Assembly: GCA_949825065.1 (NCBI GenBank) | Contig: OX463864.1 | Coordinates: 16,381,327 to 16,445,326, forward strand | Direction: 5' to 3' | Source: Odontocerum albicorne | Lineage: Eukaryota; Arthropoda; Insecta; Trichoptera; Odontoceridae | Length of the DNA stretch: 64,000 nt | Shown here: positions 29,640 through 40,360 of the stretch, piece by piece | Layout: the number at the start of each line of letters is the position of its first letter | How positions within the stretch are numbered: position 1 is the stretch's first letter | Translations under genes and position numbers: made by a program | The notes under the pieces: generated by a model | Database searches by the model: none | What the model was told of the DNA's origin: nothing | What the model saw: only the letters and a program-made list of their open reading frames with translations

Positions 29640-30110
29640 TTAAGGCAGTCGATCGGAGCGTGGTTGTTATTGCGACAGGACTTTGAGTACTTGGGCTTCC
29701 AAGAGGAATGACTTGTGGAAGAGGTTTGTGTGAGCTATTGAGTGTGGTGTTTTTTGTTGTTTTATGTTGAATGTTTTGGTCTGTCTGGAGTGATGAAGTG
29801 TGAGGAGTTTGATTTCGCGTGATGTATACATATGTAATTGAGTGTTACTGTTTGTCAGGTTGATGAGAATGTGCAACGGGGTTTTATATAATCCAAAAAT
29901 TGGAAAGAAGTATCGATTTTTTTTTTCATGCTTTATGTCCTCAGTAAGATACAGGCAAAAGCCTAGTTTACTGGGGATATAAAAAAATGAAAGGCAACAA
30001 ACCCAGATTCATTAAAATTGTGTGTCCAAATTAAATTACCTGTTGTTTTTTTGCAAATTATGTATATTTCTTGTTATGTATAAAATTAAAATAAAGAAAT
30101 AAATAAAAAT
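29640..30110 (+). mobile_element. LINE C 3' region
   Basis: aggcagtcgatcggagcgtg, attgcgacaggactttgag, gatacaggcaaaagcctagt, tttactggggatataaaaa and aacccagattcattaaaat match 19915-20580. Ends in aaataaagaaataaat. Confidence 0.6.
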
Positions 30111-30149
30111 TGAAGAGACAAAATTAAATATTCATGATTCTTTGAAGTA

Positions 30150-30515
30150 TATGGAAAGTATGGTTAAATCAAGTAAAATATATTTGAAACAAGGAAATTT
30201 TAAAAGGCAGAGAAATCGTTGGTGCTGTATGAGAAGTTGTATAGAAGAAGAGGCGAAATATGTGTGTCGCGATAGGAAAGTCTAGTACTCTTTCATTTTG
30301 CTTACCCCAATAGGGAGACGGCGTGATGTCATGTATGCATGTAAGTGAGAATGGTGGTCGAGAACGGCCTAGAAAAATATGGGTGGACCATGTAAATGAA
30401 TTAAAAAACAGTCAAGTTAAGGATCAAGAAAAACAGAAGGAAGAATGCCGTGATATGAAAGTTTAAAACTTTGTCCTCTCTGCCTACCCCAACAAGGAAA
30501 TTGTGTGATAGTATG
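30150..30515 (+). mobile_element. two LINE A 3' ends in tandem
   Basis: First: gagaagttgtatagaagaag, tgtgtcgcgataggaaagtc, taccccaatagggagacgg, atgcatgtaag (to about 30345). Second: gtggtcgagaacggcctag, atatgggtggaccatgtaaa, gatatgaaagtttaaaac, ctgcctaccccaacaagg (to about 30515). Confidence 0.6.
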
Positions 30516-30549
30516 TATAATTAATAAGAGCACTTTTGGGAGCAGAGGT

Positions 30550-30715
30550 TCATGGTCGCGTGGTAACGCACTGGGCTTCCGTGCGGAAGGTCGTCGGTTC
30601 GAACCCTGCGCAGTGCTACTCTCCTCGAACAACACAGGCACTTTTTCAGCTTAGTGTTCGATGGCATAAGGATACCTATGACTTCGGTCATATCTCTTCT
30701 TTTAAATAAAAAAAA
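30550..30715 (+). mobile_element. SINE1, complete
   Basis: catggtcgcgtggtaacgca (A box), gtcggttcgaaccctgcgc (B box), ctactctcctcgaacaacac, cagcttagtgttcgatggca, aaggatacctatgacttcgg and an A-rich tail. It shows the arrangement before the LINE insertion seen at 3933. Confidence 0.8.
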
Positions 30716-30794
30716 ATAAAAAAAACAAAATCTTTACAACACTGTTTTTTTTTTCAAAAAATATCCTTATCAAAGCACTTGGTATTAGAATGTA

Positions 30795-31385
30795 TAAAAG
30801 GTAGATATCTACACACATACATATGTTATTATGATACAGAGATATGTCGCTGTGTCCCTTACGGGGTAGGAAGTGAGCAAAGGTAGATAGATACACACAT
30901 ACATATCATATCGCTGTGTCCCTTACGGGATAGGCAGTGAGCAAAGGTAGATAGATACACACATACATATCATATCGCTGTGTCCCTTACGGGGTAGGCA
31001 GTAAGCTAAGATAGATACACACATACATATCATATCGCTGTGTCCCTTACGGGATAGGCAGTGAGCAAAGGTAGATAGATACACACATACATATCATATC
31101 GCTGTGTCCCTTACGGGGTAGGCAGTAAGCTAAGATAGATACACACATACATATCATATCGCTGTGTCCCTTACGGGATAGGCAGTGAGCAAAGGTAGAT
31201 ACACACATACATATCATATCGCTGTGTCCCTTACGGGGTAAGCAGTGAGCAAAGGTAGATAGATGCATACATACATATCATATCGCTGTGTCCCTTACGG
31301 GGTAGGCAGTGAGCAAAGATAGATACACACATACATGTCATATCGCTGTGTCCCTTACGGGATAGGCAGTGAGCAAAAGTCTCAA
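30795..31385. repeat. minisatellite of about 55-65 bp units derived from a LINE A 3' end
   Basis: About nine units each contain cacacatacatatcatatcg, tgtgtcccttacggggtagg and cagtgagcaaagg, with gata-repeat length differences and a recurring variant (cagtaagctaag). The unit is the terminal part of LINE A, whose remainder follows directly at 31386. Confidence 0.85.
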
Positions 31386-31700
31386 TATTTTCTATCCTAG
31401 CACACAACTTTTGCCTCCTCTATATTCATATGTCTCTTTTTGCACAGTTTTCTATTATTCATACTTCCCACTTGATCTTTTTTTTTAAATATGTTCTATT
31501 TGATTCAGTCATGTTTTCCTCGGTGTACATCTTATACACACACACCTTGCACATCTGACTTATATACACGCAAAGTCATTCGTTCGTCTTTCATTCTCTC
31601 TTCATTTCCAAGTCATTTTAAAGCTTCTTTCTTCATCTTACTTAAAACATTCATTTTGGCACACCTTCATTTCTAATGTATTCACTCCACATTCTTTCAT
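31386..31700 (-). mobile_element. LINE A C-terminal tail
   Basis: Reversed order of ttttgcctcctctatattca, tgattcagtcatgttttcct and cattctctcttcatttcc; equals the 12105 and 15065 copies. Confidence 0.6.
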
Positions 31701-31724
31701 ACACTGACATGATTGTTTTTCTGA

Positions 31725-31890
31725 ACATCTAATGGCCGCAGCCACTATCTTTCTATCCTTTCACTCAACTCATATATGTATATTTATTTTACAATACTTT
31801 TGATATTTCAATAGTAATATATTTAAGTCCTGAGTCGGACGCCATTGACGAGAGTCTGCTCTCTAAATGTCGGTAAATAATTTATTTTTT
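31725..31890 (-). repeat. R-E dispersed repeat
   Basis: aatggccgcagccactatct, an AT-rich middle with tatttattttacaat, and cgagagtctgctctctaaat. Strand arbitrary. Confidence 0.5.
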
Positions 31891-31914
31891 TATTATTATT
31901 ATTAGTATATATTA

Positions 31915-32090
31915 TTTTTATTTATTTATTTATTATCACACATGACAAGAAATATACATAATTTGTGAAAAAACAACAGGTAATTTAATTTGGACGTTCA
32001 ATTTTAATGGATCTGGGTTTGTTGCCTTTCATTTGTCGTATCCTCAGTAAACTAGGCTTTTGCCTGTATCTCACATTATACAAATGGAAA
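31915..32090 (-). mobile_element. LINE C 3' end
   Basis: Reverse of the LINE C tail: acatgacaagaaatatacat, aatggatctgggtttgttgc, gtatcctcagtaaactaggc. Confidence 0.65.
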
Positions 32091-32323
32091 AGTTATATGA
32101 CATGATAGGTTTTCTGTTTATAGCAAACGAGCTCAACTAAAGTTATTTCGAAAAAAGGCATAACTCATTTTCGTTCAAAACCGAGATGACATCGTTTCTA
32201 GGTTGTACGACGATATTATATAAAATGTATAGCATGGTATTGTTATAAGAAAACTCCGATAAAGAATTAAGTAGCCGCTTTCTCCGATTAGTGGCAAATT
32301 GCTGTGTGTGATAAATCTAAGTA
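32091..32323. other. unassigned stretch
   Basis: Nothing recognised. Confidence 0.2.
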
Positions 32324-32611
32324 AAGGCCTACTGTAAGACCATTGGAGCAAGTGGAAGGGTAGCCATACTTGGTGGAATACGAAGGTATGCGGAAGGCAA
32401 GTCAATACGCGTGGGCCCAGCTCGTGATTGGAAAGTGCTGTATCAGCCGGCACCGCCAATTCCCCGACACTTGTCCGCTGTTGATCCAAAAGATAGACGA
32501 TGGATTTCACTGAATCTGGTAGTGATATATTTATTTAAATGTCATCACCGTTTAAAAGCTTCTCACCTATTTATTGCGACAACCTGTCCTTTAAATGTTA
32601 TTAATTTCGAA
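32324..32611 (+). other. open frame of unknown origin
   Basis: Open between a TAA and the stop at 32609-32611. The first 65 codons or so are less AT-rich and look protein-like: YCKTIGASGRVAILGGIRRY, VGPARDWKVLYQPAPPIP and RHLSAVDPKDRRWISLNL; the rest is low-quality. I do not recognise it. It could be an exon ending at a GT near 32518 or a relic of an unfamiliar element. No second copy in the window. Confidence 0.3.
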
Positions 32612-32779
32612 TAAATTGAAGTAAAGTTGATTTTTTCATTTTTAGTTGAAAAACACTAAAAAAAATCATTATATTTTGTAGATTGTGGTCACTTTCTACT
32701 TTGTTAAAAATATCATTTTTCGATTTGAGAAGTTAGTGAATTTGTTACAAGGCTACCAATACAATTTAAGAGCAAAATC

Positions 32780-33110
32780 TTCAAAAACTGTGATCAGGTC
32801 CGCTGTACTACATGGAGCGCCGAATGTTGGTCTTTAAAGGACAAAGAGAAACAACTGCTTCATATCGCGGAGATGAGCATGCTACAATGGTAACTGGGTG
32901 TCACTAGATCGGGCAAGACCAGAAATGAACAAATTCGTGGAACAATATAAGTGGCGCCAATCGTAGATAAAGCCCAGGAAGCACGACTACGCTTAGAAGA
33001 AGGGGCTACGCTTAAGATAGCCATGAATTAGGAACTCCCAAATAAACACAGCGAGAAACCCAAGAATACTCTATATAAGAAAGTGGAAGAGGACATGACA
33101 AGTCAAGAGA
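32780..33110 (+). pseudogene. RTE-like LINE RT C-terminal region
   Basis: SAECWSLKDKEKQLLHIAEM, SMLQW, LGVTRSGKTRNEQIRGTI, VAPIVDKAQEARLR and ELPNKHSEKPKNTLYKKVEE with two stops. E-M-M-L-W and VAPI..K..E.RLRWFGH are typical of another RTE group; the WFGH block is deleted. Confidence 0.6.
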
Positions 33111-33240
33111 AATCGTAGAAGTTGTGTTATAAGGTGTATTGGGTGTACAAGAGGCGAAAGATATGTGTCGAAATGGGAAAGTTTCGCGCTATGTCCTCTC
33201 CGTCTACTTCGACAGGGAAATGGTGTGATGATACGTATGT
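33111..33240 (+). mobile_element. LINE A-like 3' end
   Basis: aaatcgtagaagttgtgtta, ggcgaaagatatgtgtcg and the gtctacttcgacagggaaat terminal block. Confidence 0.55.
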
Positions 33241-34000
33241 TTGTATCGATACGAATGTATGAGAAAACGTAGAAAACCGTCGCACGACTTAATTATTAAA
33301 ATTCTGAAAAAAATTTACGCCTTTATAAAATCTCCTCAAAATACTCGTTATATCCAGTATTTCTTTACACAATCAACCAATAAAATTGAAATTTTCAAAA
33401 ATATAAATTATTTGAAATATAATTGCATCATGATTAGCAAAAACATAAGTTATTTATTCCGGAAAACGAATGAAGTTTTTGTATTATATATAAGAAGGAA
33501 AGCATTTCTCCCATGACAGTATCGAGGCCGACATTTCATTAGAAGCAGGAACTGAGCTCAGGGTGTACGGATTAACAGCTGCCGCTGTGAAGAGTGGGTC
33601 AATTAAAAGCGACGAAGGCGCGGCCTAGAGACAACGACACCGAGCCAAATTGACACGCGGTGTTAAAGCCTACTCTGGTACTATCAAAGTTGACTTCTAT
33701 CAGCGATGTCCAATATTTGATTACAAATTATTGTGGTTTTTATTTAGAAAACTTTTTTAACTATTTATTTAGACACAAACAACAGCTCATTCCAAGAGTG
33801 TAGAAGAAATGATCCTGACTGTTAAAAAAATATGTATCATTCTTTCTGCAGTGCGGTCAATTCATTCGCAACATCAAGTCCAATGATCACGACTTCTCTG
33901 CAAAGAGCATAATGAACTAGAAGAGGAATTAAAACGATTTATTGTAAAGTATACAAATTGTGAGCTTATAGCAATCTCTTCAAACTAATCAGATAAAAGT
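33241..34000. other. unassigned stretch
   Basis: A GC-richer patch at 33530-33700 has a short open frame (HDSIEADISLEAGTELRVYG...) that I cannot assign; the rest is AT-rich. Confidence 0.25.
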
Positions 34001-34179
34001 TACATAGATTCGTGCCAATTGCCGAGTGGAAAGTTACGGTATTTTCAAAAAGAAAACAATACTTCTTCTCGAGGTGCCGTCTTCCACTAAAGGTTGTCCA
34101 CAGTCATGACAATCTTAATCTTGTTCACTGCAGTTCGGCACATCTCATAGAACTGCTCTCAAACCATTCCCTCGAGTTG

Positions 34180-34229
34180 TTAAGCGAAGAGACGTCTTAA
34201 GCGGCGTCTTAAGACGTCTCTTGGCTTAA
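34180..34229. repeat. 50-nt near-perfect hairpin
   Basis: Left arm ttaagc-g-aagagacgtcttaag, loop cggcgt, right arm cttaagacgtctctt-g-gcttaa: 21 base pairs with a single G/G mismatch. The cgtcttaagacg core recurs at 35264-35277. Confidence 0.8.
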
Positions 34230-34499
34230 GAACTTAGTTGTGCTGTTATATTATATACTCGTATCTTGTGTCTCTCATTGTGTGACTATTGTGTAACTTC
34301 ATAGTTCAAAGTAATCTTCAAATGTTATTTATACGCCTAAGCACTTTCACATTTGCAACACGATCCATCCAGAGAATTCAGAGGATGCACGTCTGTGGAT
34401 CCAAATTTCAAAAGTCTCAATCCTGCGTGATTGTTCTTGATTTAGTTTTCTACATTATTCCTGGGGTGTGGAATGCTAGTTATGCCTTCATATATTTGG

Positions 34500-35100
34500 G
34501 TGTCTGCCTGGTGGATGGCTTAGTATGAGTTAGTCATGGAAATCCAGAAGGGGATTCTGGTCTCAATCATTATTTTATATGATCCAGTCAATAATTTCTT
34601 CTCTGAGTTCCTCTTGTTACGATATCTTTGGTTTTATATGTTCTTGATTCTTCTGTATTTTTTATTCTGTCTCTGAGTGGTTTTTTTAGTTACACATCGC
34701 AAGCCCTTCATTTGTATTATTCAAGGAGAGTTTTAATCAACTAAGAATCGGCTTTAATTTCAATAGCATATGGAATTACAGGTCTAACATATTTTATAGA
34801 TCCTGGTTTTACTTTCTATTGTCATATACTTCTCTTTCCACATATTGTACTTTATCTGAGACGTCCAAATATTGCAGAGAATTTGTTCACATGTCCAGTA
34901 ATTTCAATATTTAAGTCATTGTAACTATTAATATTCACTCTGAGGTATTTAAAAAACTTCACATGCTCAATTATTTTGTTATTTTTGACTAGCGTGTAGC
35001 TCACTCGTTCTCTAAATATTGTTAGAAACTTAGCCTTTTCGATTCTCTCACTTCTGATTCCTTTTCATAGTTCACCTTCTTGTGATGTTATGATTATGAA
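34500..35100 (-). pseudogene. LINE G RT thumb and C-terminal region
   Basis: Minus strand: FRERVSYTLVKNNKIIEHVK, FFKYLRVNINSYNDLNIEI, HVNKFSAIFGRLR, IESKTRIYKICVRPVIPYAI and EIKADS, then frameshifted TLRDR-like sequence. YLGV.I...G.L..E....I.KA ... K..IY....RPI..YA is standard for a widespread insect RTE/jockey-like LINE group. Confidence 0.65.
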
Positions 35101-35500
35101 TTGACCTCTGATAATGCTTATTACAACGATGTGACTTTTGATAACGCTTATTACAACTACGAATATGTTGATTTCTTATTTTTCAATTATTACATTGTAT
35201 GCAATTGTACTTATCTCTTTACATGAGTATCAAGAGTGACGCCCGGTGTGGTTCGATGCGGGCTGCCCGTCTTAAGACGGCCCCATATCGTATTAATATT
35301 TGTGTATATTTTTAATTTTTTGTAAATACTTTTGTTTTGTTTTAATCATTTTATTGTGATTGTATCTTTTTATTTTTATTAATGTAACTGTAGGTATATT
35401 AAAATTATTACCTTTTGTAATATTCGTTGTTTGCAATTAATAAAGCTATTATATATATTTATAAATATTGTACCATTGATTGATGAAAAAATAAATAAAT
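35101..35500. other. possible LINE 3' UTR with palindromic cgtcttaagacg
   Basis: The palindrome sits at 35264-35277 and an aataaagctatta-like end near 35440. No coding motif. Confidence 0.3.
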
Positions 35501-36050
35501 AAAAATTAATAAATCAAGTTTTGAGAACACTGTCATAGAGGAACTAAACCGTCGTACCAGATTAAAGAGGTCTGGTCCACGAAGATAAAAAAAAAACTTG
35601 CCGCACAGCTTCACAGACAATCGGTCAAGATGTATTCTGGGTCATTTTTTTCATCCGCCAATCCACCTCATCTGGGAGAGGCGTGATGAATGTTTTGTAA
35701 GATGGTCTAGATACACCTCGGTATAGCGATTGGCAGACGCTTCGGGTTTCTTGGCTCATGTTTTGATGCAAAAAGTCATTCAGATCGGTGCATATCACGA
35801 CGTCGAGATCTTGAAGACCTTGAAAAATTCTTCTCTTGAAATGGTTTCAAAAGTATATCTTGATGAGAGCCTATTAATGGATACTCCGTAATATAATTAT
35901 GTACGAGTAGGTTTCAGCTTTATGCTTTCTGATACCATTTAATATGTGGAGTGATGACTTAAGAATTACCATGTACTGATTGGATTGCACTTTTGGTTAT
36001 TCTGACATTTGTTTTTTTAAATTGTAACACTTTCATATAGGGTGTGCTAA
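35501..36050. other. unassigned stretch
   Basis: Nothing recognised. Confidence 0.2.
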
Positions 36051-36059
36051 AAATATGTA

Positions 36060-36546
36060 CTACCTTGATGAACAAGTTTTAGGACCGGCCACTGCGTGTC
36101 GCTGTCAGTCACCCGATTGGAATTCTTTTTCGCTGCGAAACTGGTGCCGAAAGACCTCAATTGCATGCAAAAAAAGGACCGCGTTGAAATCGCGAAAGAC
36201 ACGATTTCCATGAGTTTTTGACCAAAAACAACACGACTACTATCCAGCAGACTTTGAATTCCCCTGATCTGGCTGCCTGCGACTTTTTCCTGTTCAACCG
36301 ACTTAAAAAACCGCTTCGCAGAACGCGTCACAGCACCCGAGAGGATGTCATGAAAAAATCGAAGACGGCTCTGATGGACATACCAAAAATTGAGGACCAG
36401 CGGTGTTTGGAGGATTGGATCAAGCGCTGGCGTAAGTGCGTTGCAGTCGATGGGGAGTACTTTGAAGGGGACCATACCGATTTGTATGAATAAACTTGTA
36501 TTTTCGATTTTATGAATAAAGTCCTAAAACTTTTTGTTAAAGGTAG
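36060..36546 (+). mobile_element. M2 mariner copy A, deleted to 487 bp
   Basis: Left ctaccttgatgaacaagttt and right aaactttttgttaaaggtag with TA at 36058-36059 and 36547-36548. The internal frame keeps KLVPKDLN, KKDRVEIAKD, then LTKNNTTTIQQ, NSPDLAACDFFLFNRLKKPL (third D), MKKSKTALMDIPKIE and KCVAVDGEYFEG. Two deletions relative to a complete mariner: one after the left end and one before LTKNN. Confidence 0.8.
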
Positions 36547-36559
36547 TATACACAGTTTT

Positions 36560-36965
36560 ACATCGTGCCGTTTACTTGAACTTGTTGCAGGATTTTGTCA
36601 TACCACGCATTTGTGAGGAGTTTAGAAATGAGAAAGACTTTTATTTCCAGCATGATAGTGCACTTCCCACTAACATCGTAATATGAGGTACTATATATTT
36701 TGATAAAAAAAACGCTGAAGAGATGGATTGGACGTAGAGTTAACATTGAATAAATACCCCAGAGCGTCCGAGACCTCACGCTAATGGATTTTTTTATGAG
36801 AACTCATCAAATATAAGGTTTATGGCATAAAATCGGCAACAGTTAATGAATTGAGAGCAGTCATTGAAATATAATGCGCCCAAATACCAAAACTAATTGT
36901 TCGTGATGTTTGCGATTCCACGTTATCAGCAGTGCATAGACCTTTATTTTGAAACTGGTGATAAT
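36560..36965 (+). pseudogene. M5 Tc1/mariner-class transposase C-terminal remnant
   Basis: Across frameshifts: YLNLLQDFVIPRICEEF, NEKDFYFQHDSAP (second catalytic D), a gap, RWIGRRVNIE, a stop, IPQSVRDLTLMDFF (third D region), KVYGIKSATVNELRAVIE and a decayed end. The FQ.DGAPPH ... RWIGRRG...WP.RSPDLTPLDFF pattern is common in arthropod transposases of this class. The upstream half is not found, and M2 copy A lies immediately to its left. Confidence 0.7.
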
Positions 36966-37164
36966 TTAAAAAAATCTACGTCCAACTTCTTTAATTCGAA
37001 GTTTAAATCTTAGATATAACATACATTAATAAATACTGAATTTACAATCATTAAAACTGTGTACCTATGTACATTTTTTTTAAAAACACATCTGATAAAT
37101 GTATCACTTCAAAACATTTTTTTTCAAACAACCAACTTTTTGATTTGGCAAAAGAAGTTAAAGT
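36966..37164. other. unassigned stretch
   Basis: Nothing recognised. Confidence 0.2.
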
Positions 37165-37500
37165 AAGATAAATACTGTGGAGATGCGTGAAGGGTCAATA
37201 TATGAAAGAAGGTGGAACAAAGACATCAGAAATGAATGCATGGATAACATTGGTATCTTAAGTAAGATGAAGAAAGGAATTTTAAGGTTATTTGAACATG
37301 TGCAGAGAATGAATGACTAAGCGAGTACACAATTCAGAAATACAAGGTGTGCGTGTAAGAGGCAGACCGAAAGAAAAACATTGCTGGGTCAAATGGATAA
37401 GATTTAGAAATCATGTAAAGTGAGAAGTATGAATTAAAAAAAAGATTGTGCATGACGAAATTTATGAATGTGGAGAATGTGAAAGTTGTGTACTTATTTT
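37165..37500 (+). pseudogene. LINE A C-terminal tail
   Basis: IRNECMDNIGILSKMKKGIL, RLFEHVQRMND, stop, then GVRVRGRP and frameshifted KIVHDE and NVE-type tail. Parallel to 15065-15500. The 3' block with gtatg repeats is missing. Confidence 0.65.
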
Positions 37501-37504
37501 ATTC

Positions 37505-37714
37505 TTTCGATTCGAACCCATCTATTTTACTTTAAGTATTAAATTTGTATCATCTGTCTTTATGGATTTTTAATAATCGAGTCGCTGTTTTAATACACGA
37601 AAATGAAAATTCAGTTATACTATATAACACTACATTACGAGTAAATTAATTTAAAACATACAAACGTAACTAACGATGATGGATGCACCGTAAATTCCTC
37701 TGTTTTGTCAGTCT
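37505..37714. other. unassigned stretch
   Basis: Nothing recognised. Confidence 0.2.
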
Positions 37715-37905
37715 GATGTCGGATGTTCCAAATGTTAAATAATTGTGTCTTAACGTTACATTGCCGCAGACTTCTAGCTTAACATTTACGATTATATTTC
37801 GTCAAGTTTCTTTTCAACATTTTTGATCCCGATGCCATGTTTTAACGTGATAAACTTGATTTGCGTCGAATCCCGCTACCGTGTTTTCACGTAATCCATA
37901 AGTAT
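37715..37905 (+). repeat. R-A dispersed repeat, right half
   Basis: gtcggatgttccaaatgtta, gtgtcttaacgttacattg, gatcccgatgccatgtttta and ataaacttgatttgcgtcga align with 18830-19080. Confidence 0.6.
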
Positions 37906-37917
37906 TCCATAAAATTT

Positions 37918-38095
37918 AAGGTGCATGGTCGCGTGGTAATGCACGGGACTTTCCTGCGGAAGGTCGTCGGATCGAACCCCGCACTGCGCTACTCCCCTCG
38001 AATGACACAGGCATTTTTTCCGCCTAGTGTTCGAGGGTATAAGGATATCTATGACGTCGATAATGTTTATATATTTTTTTTAAAGCAAAAAAGCA
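37918..38095 (+). mobile_element. SINE1, complete
   Basis: ggtgcatggtcgcgtggtaa, gtcggatcgaaccccgc, ctactcccctcgaatgacac, aaggatatctatgacgtcg and an A-rich end with aaagcaaaa. Confidence 0.8.
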
Positions 38096-38104
38096 TGCCG
38101 GGTT

Positions 38105-38235
38105 TCCTTATTTTAAAATATAATTCACTTGTCCCCACCATACTTTCCTTGGTCTTCCTCTCACACGTCTTCCACTCACATTGGCACTATATATATATTT
38201 GTTTTGTTGGGTTTTCTTCTTTCATTCTTTCCACA
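38105..38235 (-). mobile_element. LINE A fragment
   Basis: aaaatataattcacttgtcc, tttccttggtcttcctctca and cacgtcttccactcacattg are the reversed GRPRK tail region. Confidence 0.6.
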
Positions 38236-38239
38236 CATC

Positions 38240-39535
38240 CAAATCCGTCAAAACCTATCCATTGAGGCTAGACGTAGAATAATCGACGCGCTCATTATCC
38301 CAATAGTCGAGTATGGTGATTGCATCTATGGACCGTGCCTTCTAAGGAGAACCGAAGGGAAATTGCAAAGATTGCAAAATGCTTGCTGTAGGTATTGTTT
38401 CAACATTCCTCCCACAGGACACATCACCCCTTTTTTGAGAGCTTTTAAAATTTTGACATCAAACAAAGACGGTTTCTTCACTTAAGCGTACTCATGCATA
38501 AAATTACCAGTACAAAAATGCCACTTTATCTCTTCGAAAAACTCAATTGGGCTAGAAACTTTCACGGCTACGAAACTAGAGGCAGAGAGACTCTTTTACT
38601 TATCCCAAACCATAACCTAACACTGTTCAGGGGATCCTTCTCATACTCAGCCAGCAAATGCTGGAATGAGTTGCCCCAGGCCTTGAAGGAGCGGGTGAAT
38701 AGTTATACCTTCAGAGATGCTCTAAAGCGTTATCTTCTGGGTGGTTAATGGGTTTCTCAGTGGTTAATGGGTTTCTCAATGGTTAATGGGTCTCTTGTTT
38801 GCTTTTCTTTTCTTATTTTCTTTCTATTCTCTCTTTTCGCTGGTGGTGAATCGAGGATTGTGCATACGTGTTTGTGCGTTATTTCCTCATTAATTCTTTT
38901 AAAACTGCTTATCTATTTCAATGTTGTCTTAACTATCTTACTTCCCATTTGTCATTATGTAAAATTTGGACTCCTTTGAGGCTTTTCTTTTATTTTTTTT
39001 TCTCGTTCTTGCTGACAGTCAACCTGAGGTGGTATATGTGGGTTTACTTTTTATTTTGTTTTCTGCCATACGTTTTTGTTTTTTTCTTTTTTTTTCTATT
39101 TATTCTTTAATCGAGATATGCGGGAGTGTGGGATGGAAGCCCCCTGATGCCCTTGCGGTCGGGCTCGCCCTACATTGGTGGGGTGTATCTCGGCGGGGAG
39201 AATGTTTGTGGGATGAGCCCGGACCTTTTAGTGTCTTCTCTCTTGAATGTATTTTTTTTTTGTCATCTATTTATTTTCTGTGTTTATTTTTTTTATATAT
39301 TCTTGTTCTACGTGTTCAAGGGTGTGGGCTGAAAAACATCTGGTGTCCCCGTGGCTGGGTTCGCCCTATATTGGTGGGGTGTATCTTGGCCGAGGGGATG
39401 CTATTAGATGAGCCCAGACCTTTTGATAGCTTCTGTATTTAATGTATTATCTGCAATTTATGTGTTTTAGAAGTGTTATTTAAATGTAATCTGTACATAT
39501 TATGTTGCTATCAATAAACCTATTATTTATTTATT
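38240..39535 (+). pseudogene. LINE H (CR1/jockey-type) RT C-terminus and 3' UTR
   Basis: LSIEARRRIIDALIIPIVEY, GDCIYG, KLQRLQNACCRYCFNIPP and ITPFLRA (to about 38440), then a frame break and KMPLYLFEKLNWARNFHGY, LLLIPNHNLTLFRGSFSYSA, SKCWNELPQALKERVNSY and ALKRYLLGG to a TAA at 38746-38748. These are the thumb and C-terminal motifs of CR1/jockey-like LINEs. The 3' UTR includes gcccttgcggtcgggctcgc and ends tgttgctatcaataaacct plus ttattta repeats. It contains an internal near-duplication (39130-39230 and 39320-39420). Confidence 0.75.
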
Positions 39536-39544
39536 TATTTATTT

Positions 39545-39720
39545 TAAATCATCTCAGCATGCTCTTCTTCATCTTACTCAGCACATCAGCCTTAAGTTCC
39601 CGTTCATCTCTAATAAATTCATTTCGCAAATTTGTCATAGATTGTCACCACACGTATTATTCTCAATGCACGCATTTCATACGCATACGGCTCCCATCTA
39701 TATATATTCTTAAATTTGAA
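39545..39720 (-). mobile_element. LINE A fragment
   Basis: catgctcttcttcatcttac, cacatcagccttaagttccc and cgcatacggctcccat match the reversed 15330-15490 portion. Confidence 0.55.
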
Positions 39721-40120
39721 GATTAATAAAGCAATAGTCTAATATATTTTTGCAAAGGCGTCCATTAAAACATATTCGCGAAACATAGAACTGTATTTCG
39801 CCCACTCACTGTTCTATGTGATCCGAGTATGTACCGCTAGGCCATACCAATGCCGATGATGAGCTGCCAATAGCAATTTGGGTTGACCCATTTGGTCCGA
39901 GTGTGGTCGTGTGGGGCAGCCCCGTTATTTCTACAATAATTGTGATATAAGTGTCGGTACTATTACCTATAATGAGATTGATTGGTTATTCAACGCTTAC
40001 GATATTATGTTATTTATGTATCGCGCTGGTTACAGTTTGATTATTCAATGTTTTGAAATACTTTTTTCAATAAGTCTATTTTGACAGCTTTCGAAATCGA
40101 CTAATATTATGATATGACGA
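39721..40120. other. unassigned stretch
   Basis: Nothing recognised. Confidence 0.2.
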
Positions 40121-40124
40121 CCTT

Positions 40125-40192
40125 CGTGTACTAATTGATAAGACGTTTGTCTTCCAGCCTTGATGCTGTAGGCTCGAATCCCGTTGGTAACA
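40125..40192 (+). mobile_element. SINE2 head fragment
   Basis: ttgataagacgtttgtcttc, ggctcgaatcccgttgg. Body absent. Confidence 0.55.
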
Positions 40193-40360
40193 ATATTAAG
40201 AGATAATTAAAAATTACATAAATTAAATTAAAATTAAGTTAGCTTATAGTTATAATATTAAAATTAGGTTTGTCGTTTCGTTCTAAAGTAATAAATTTGT
40301 GTTAATCTATAGATTTTAGTAAATGTATATATTATAGATTACTTTAATAAATAAAATTAG

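Noticed and set aside
30550..30625. Possible tRNA gene at the start of SINE1
   Set aside because: Three copies carry the same non-tRNA body, so it is a tRNA-derived SINE.
30795..31385. CRISPR-like regular array
   Set aside because: The units are contiguous tandem repeats of a LINE end, without unique spacers, in eukaryotic DNA.
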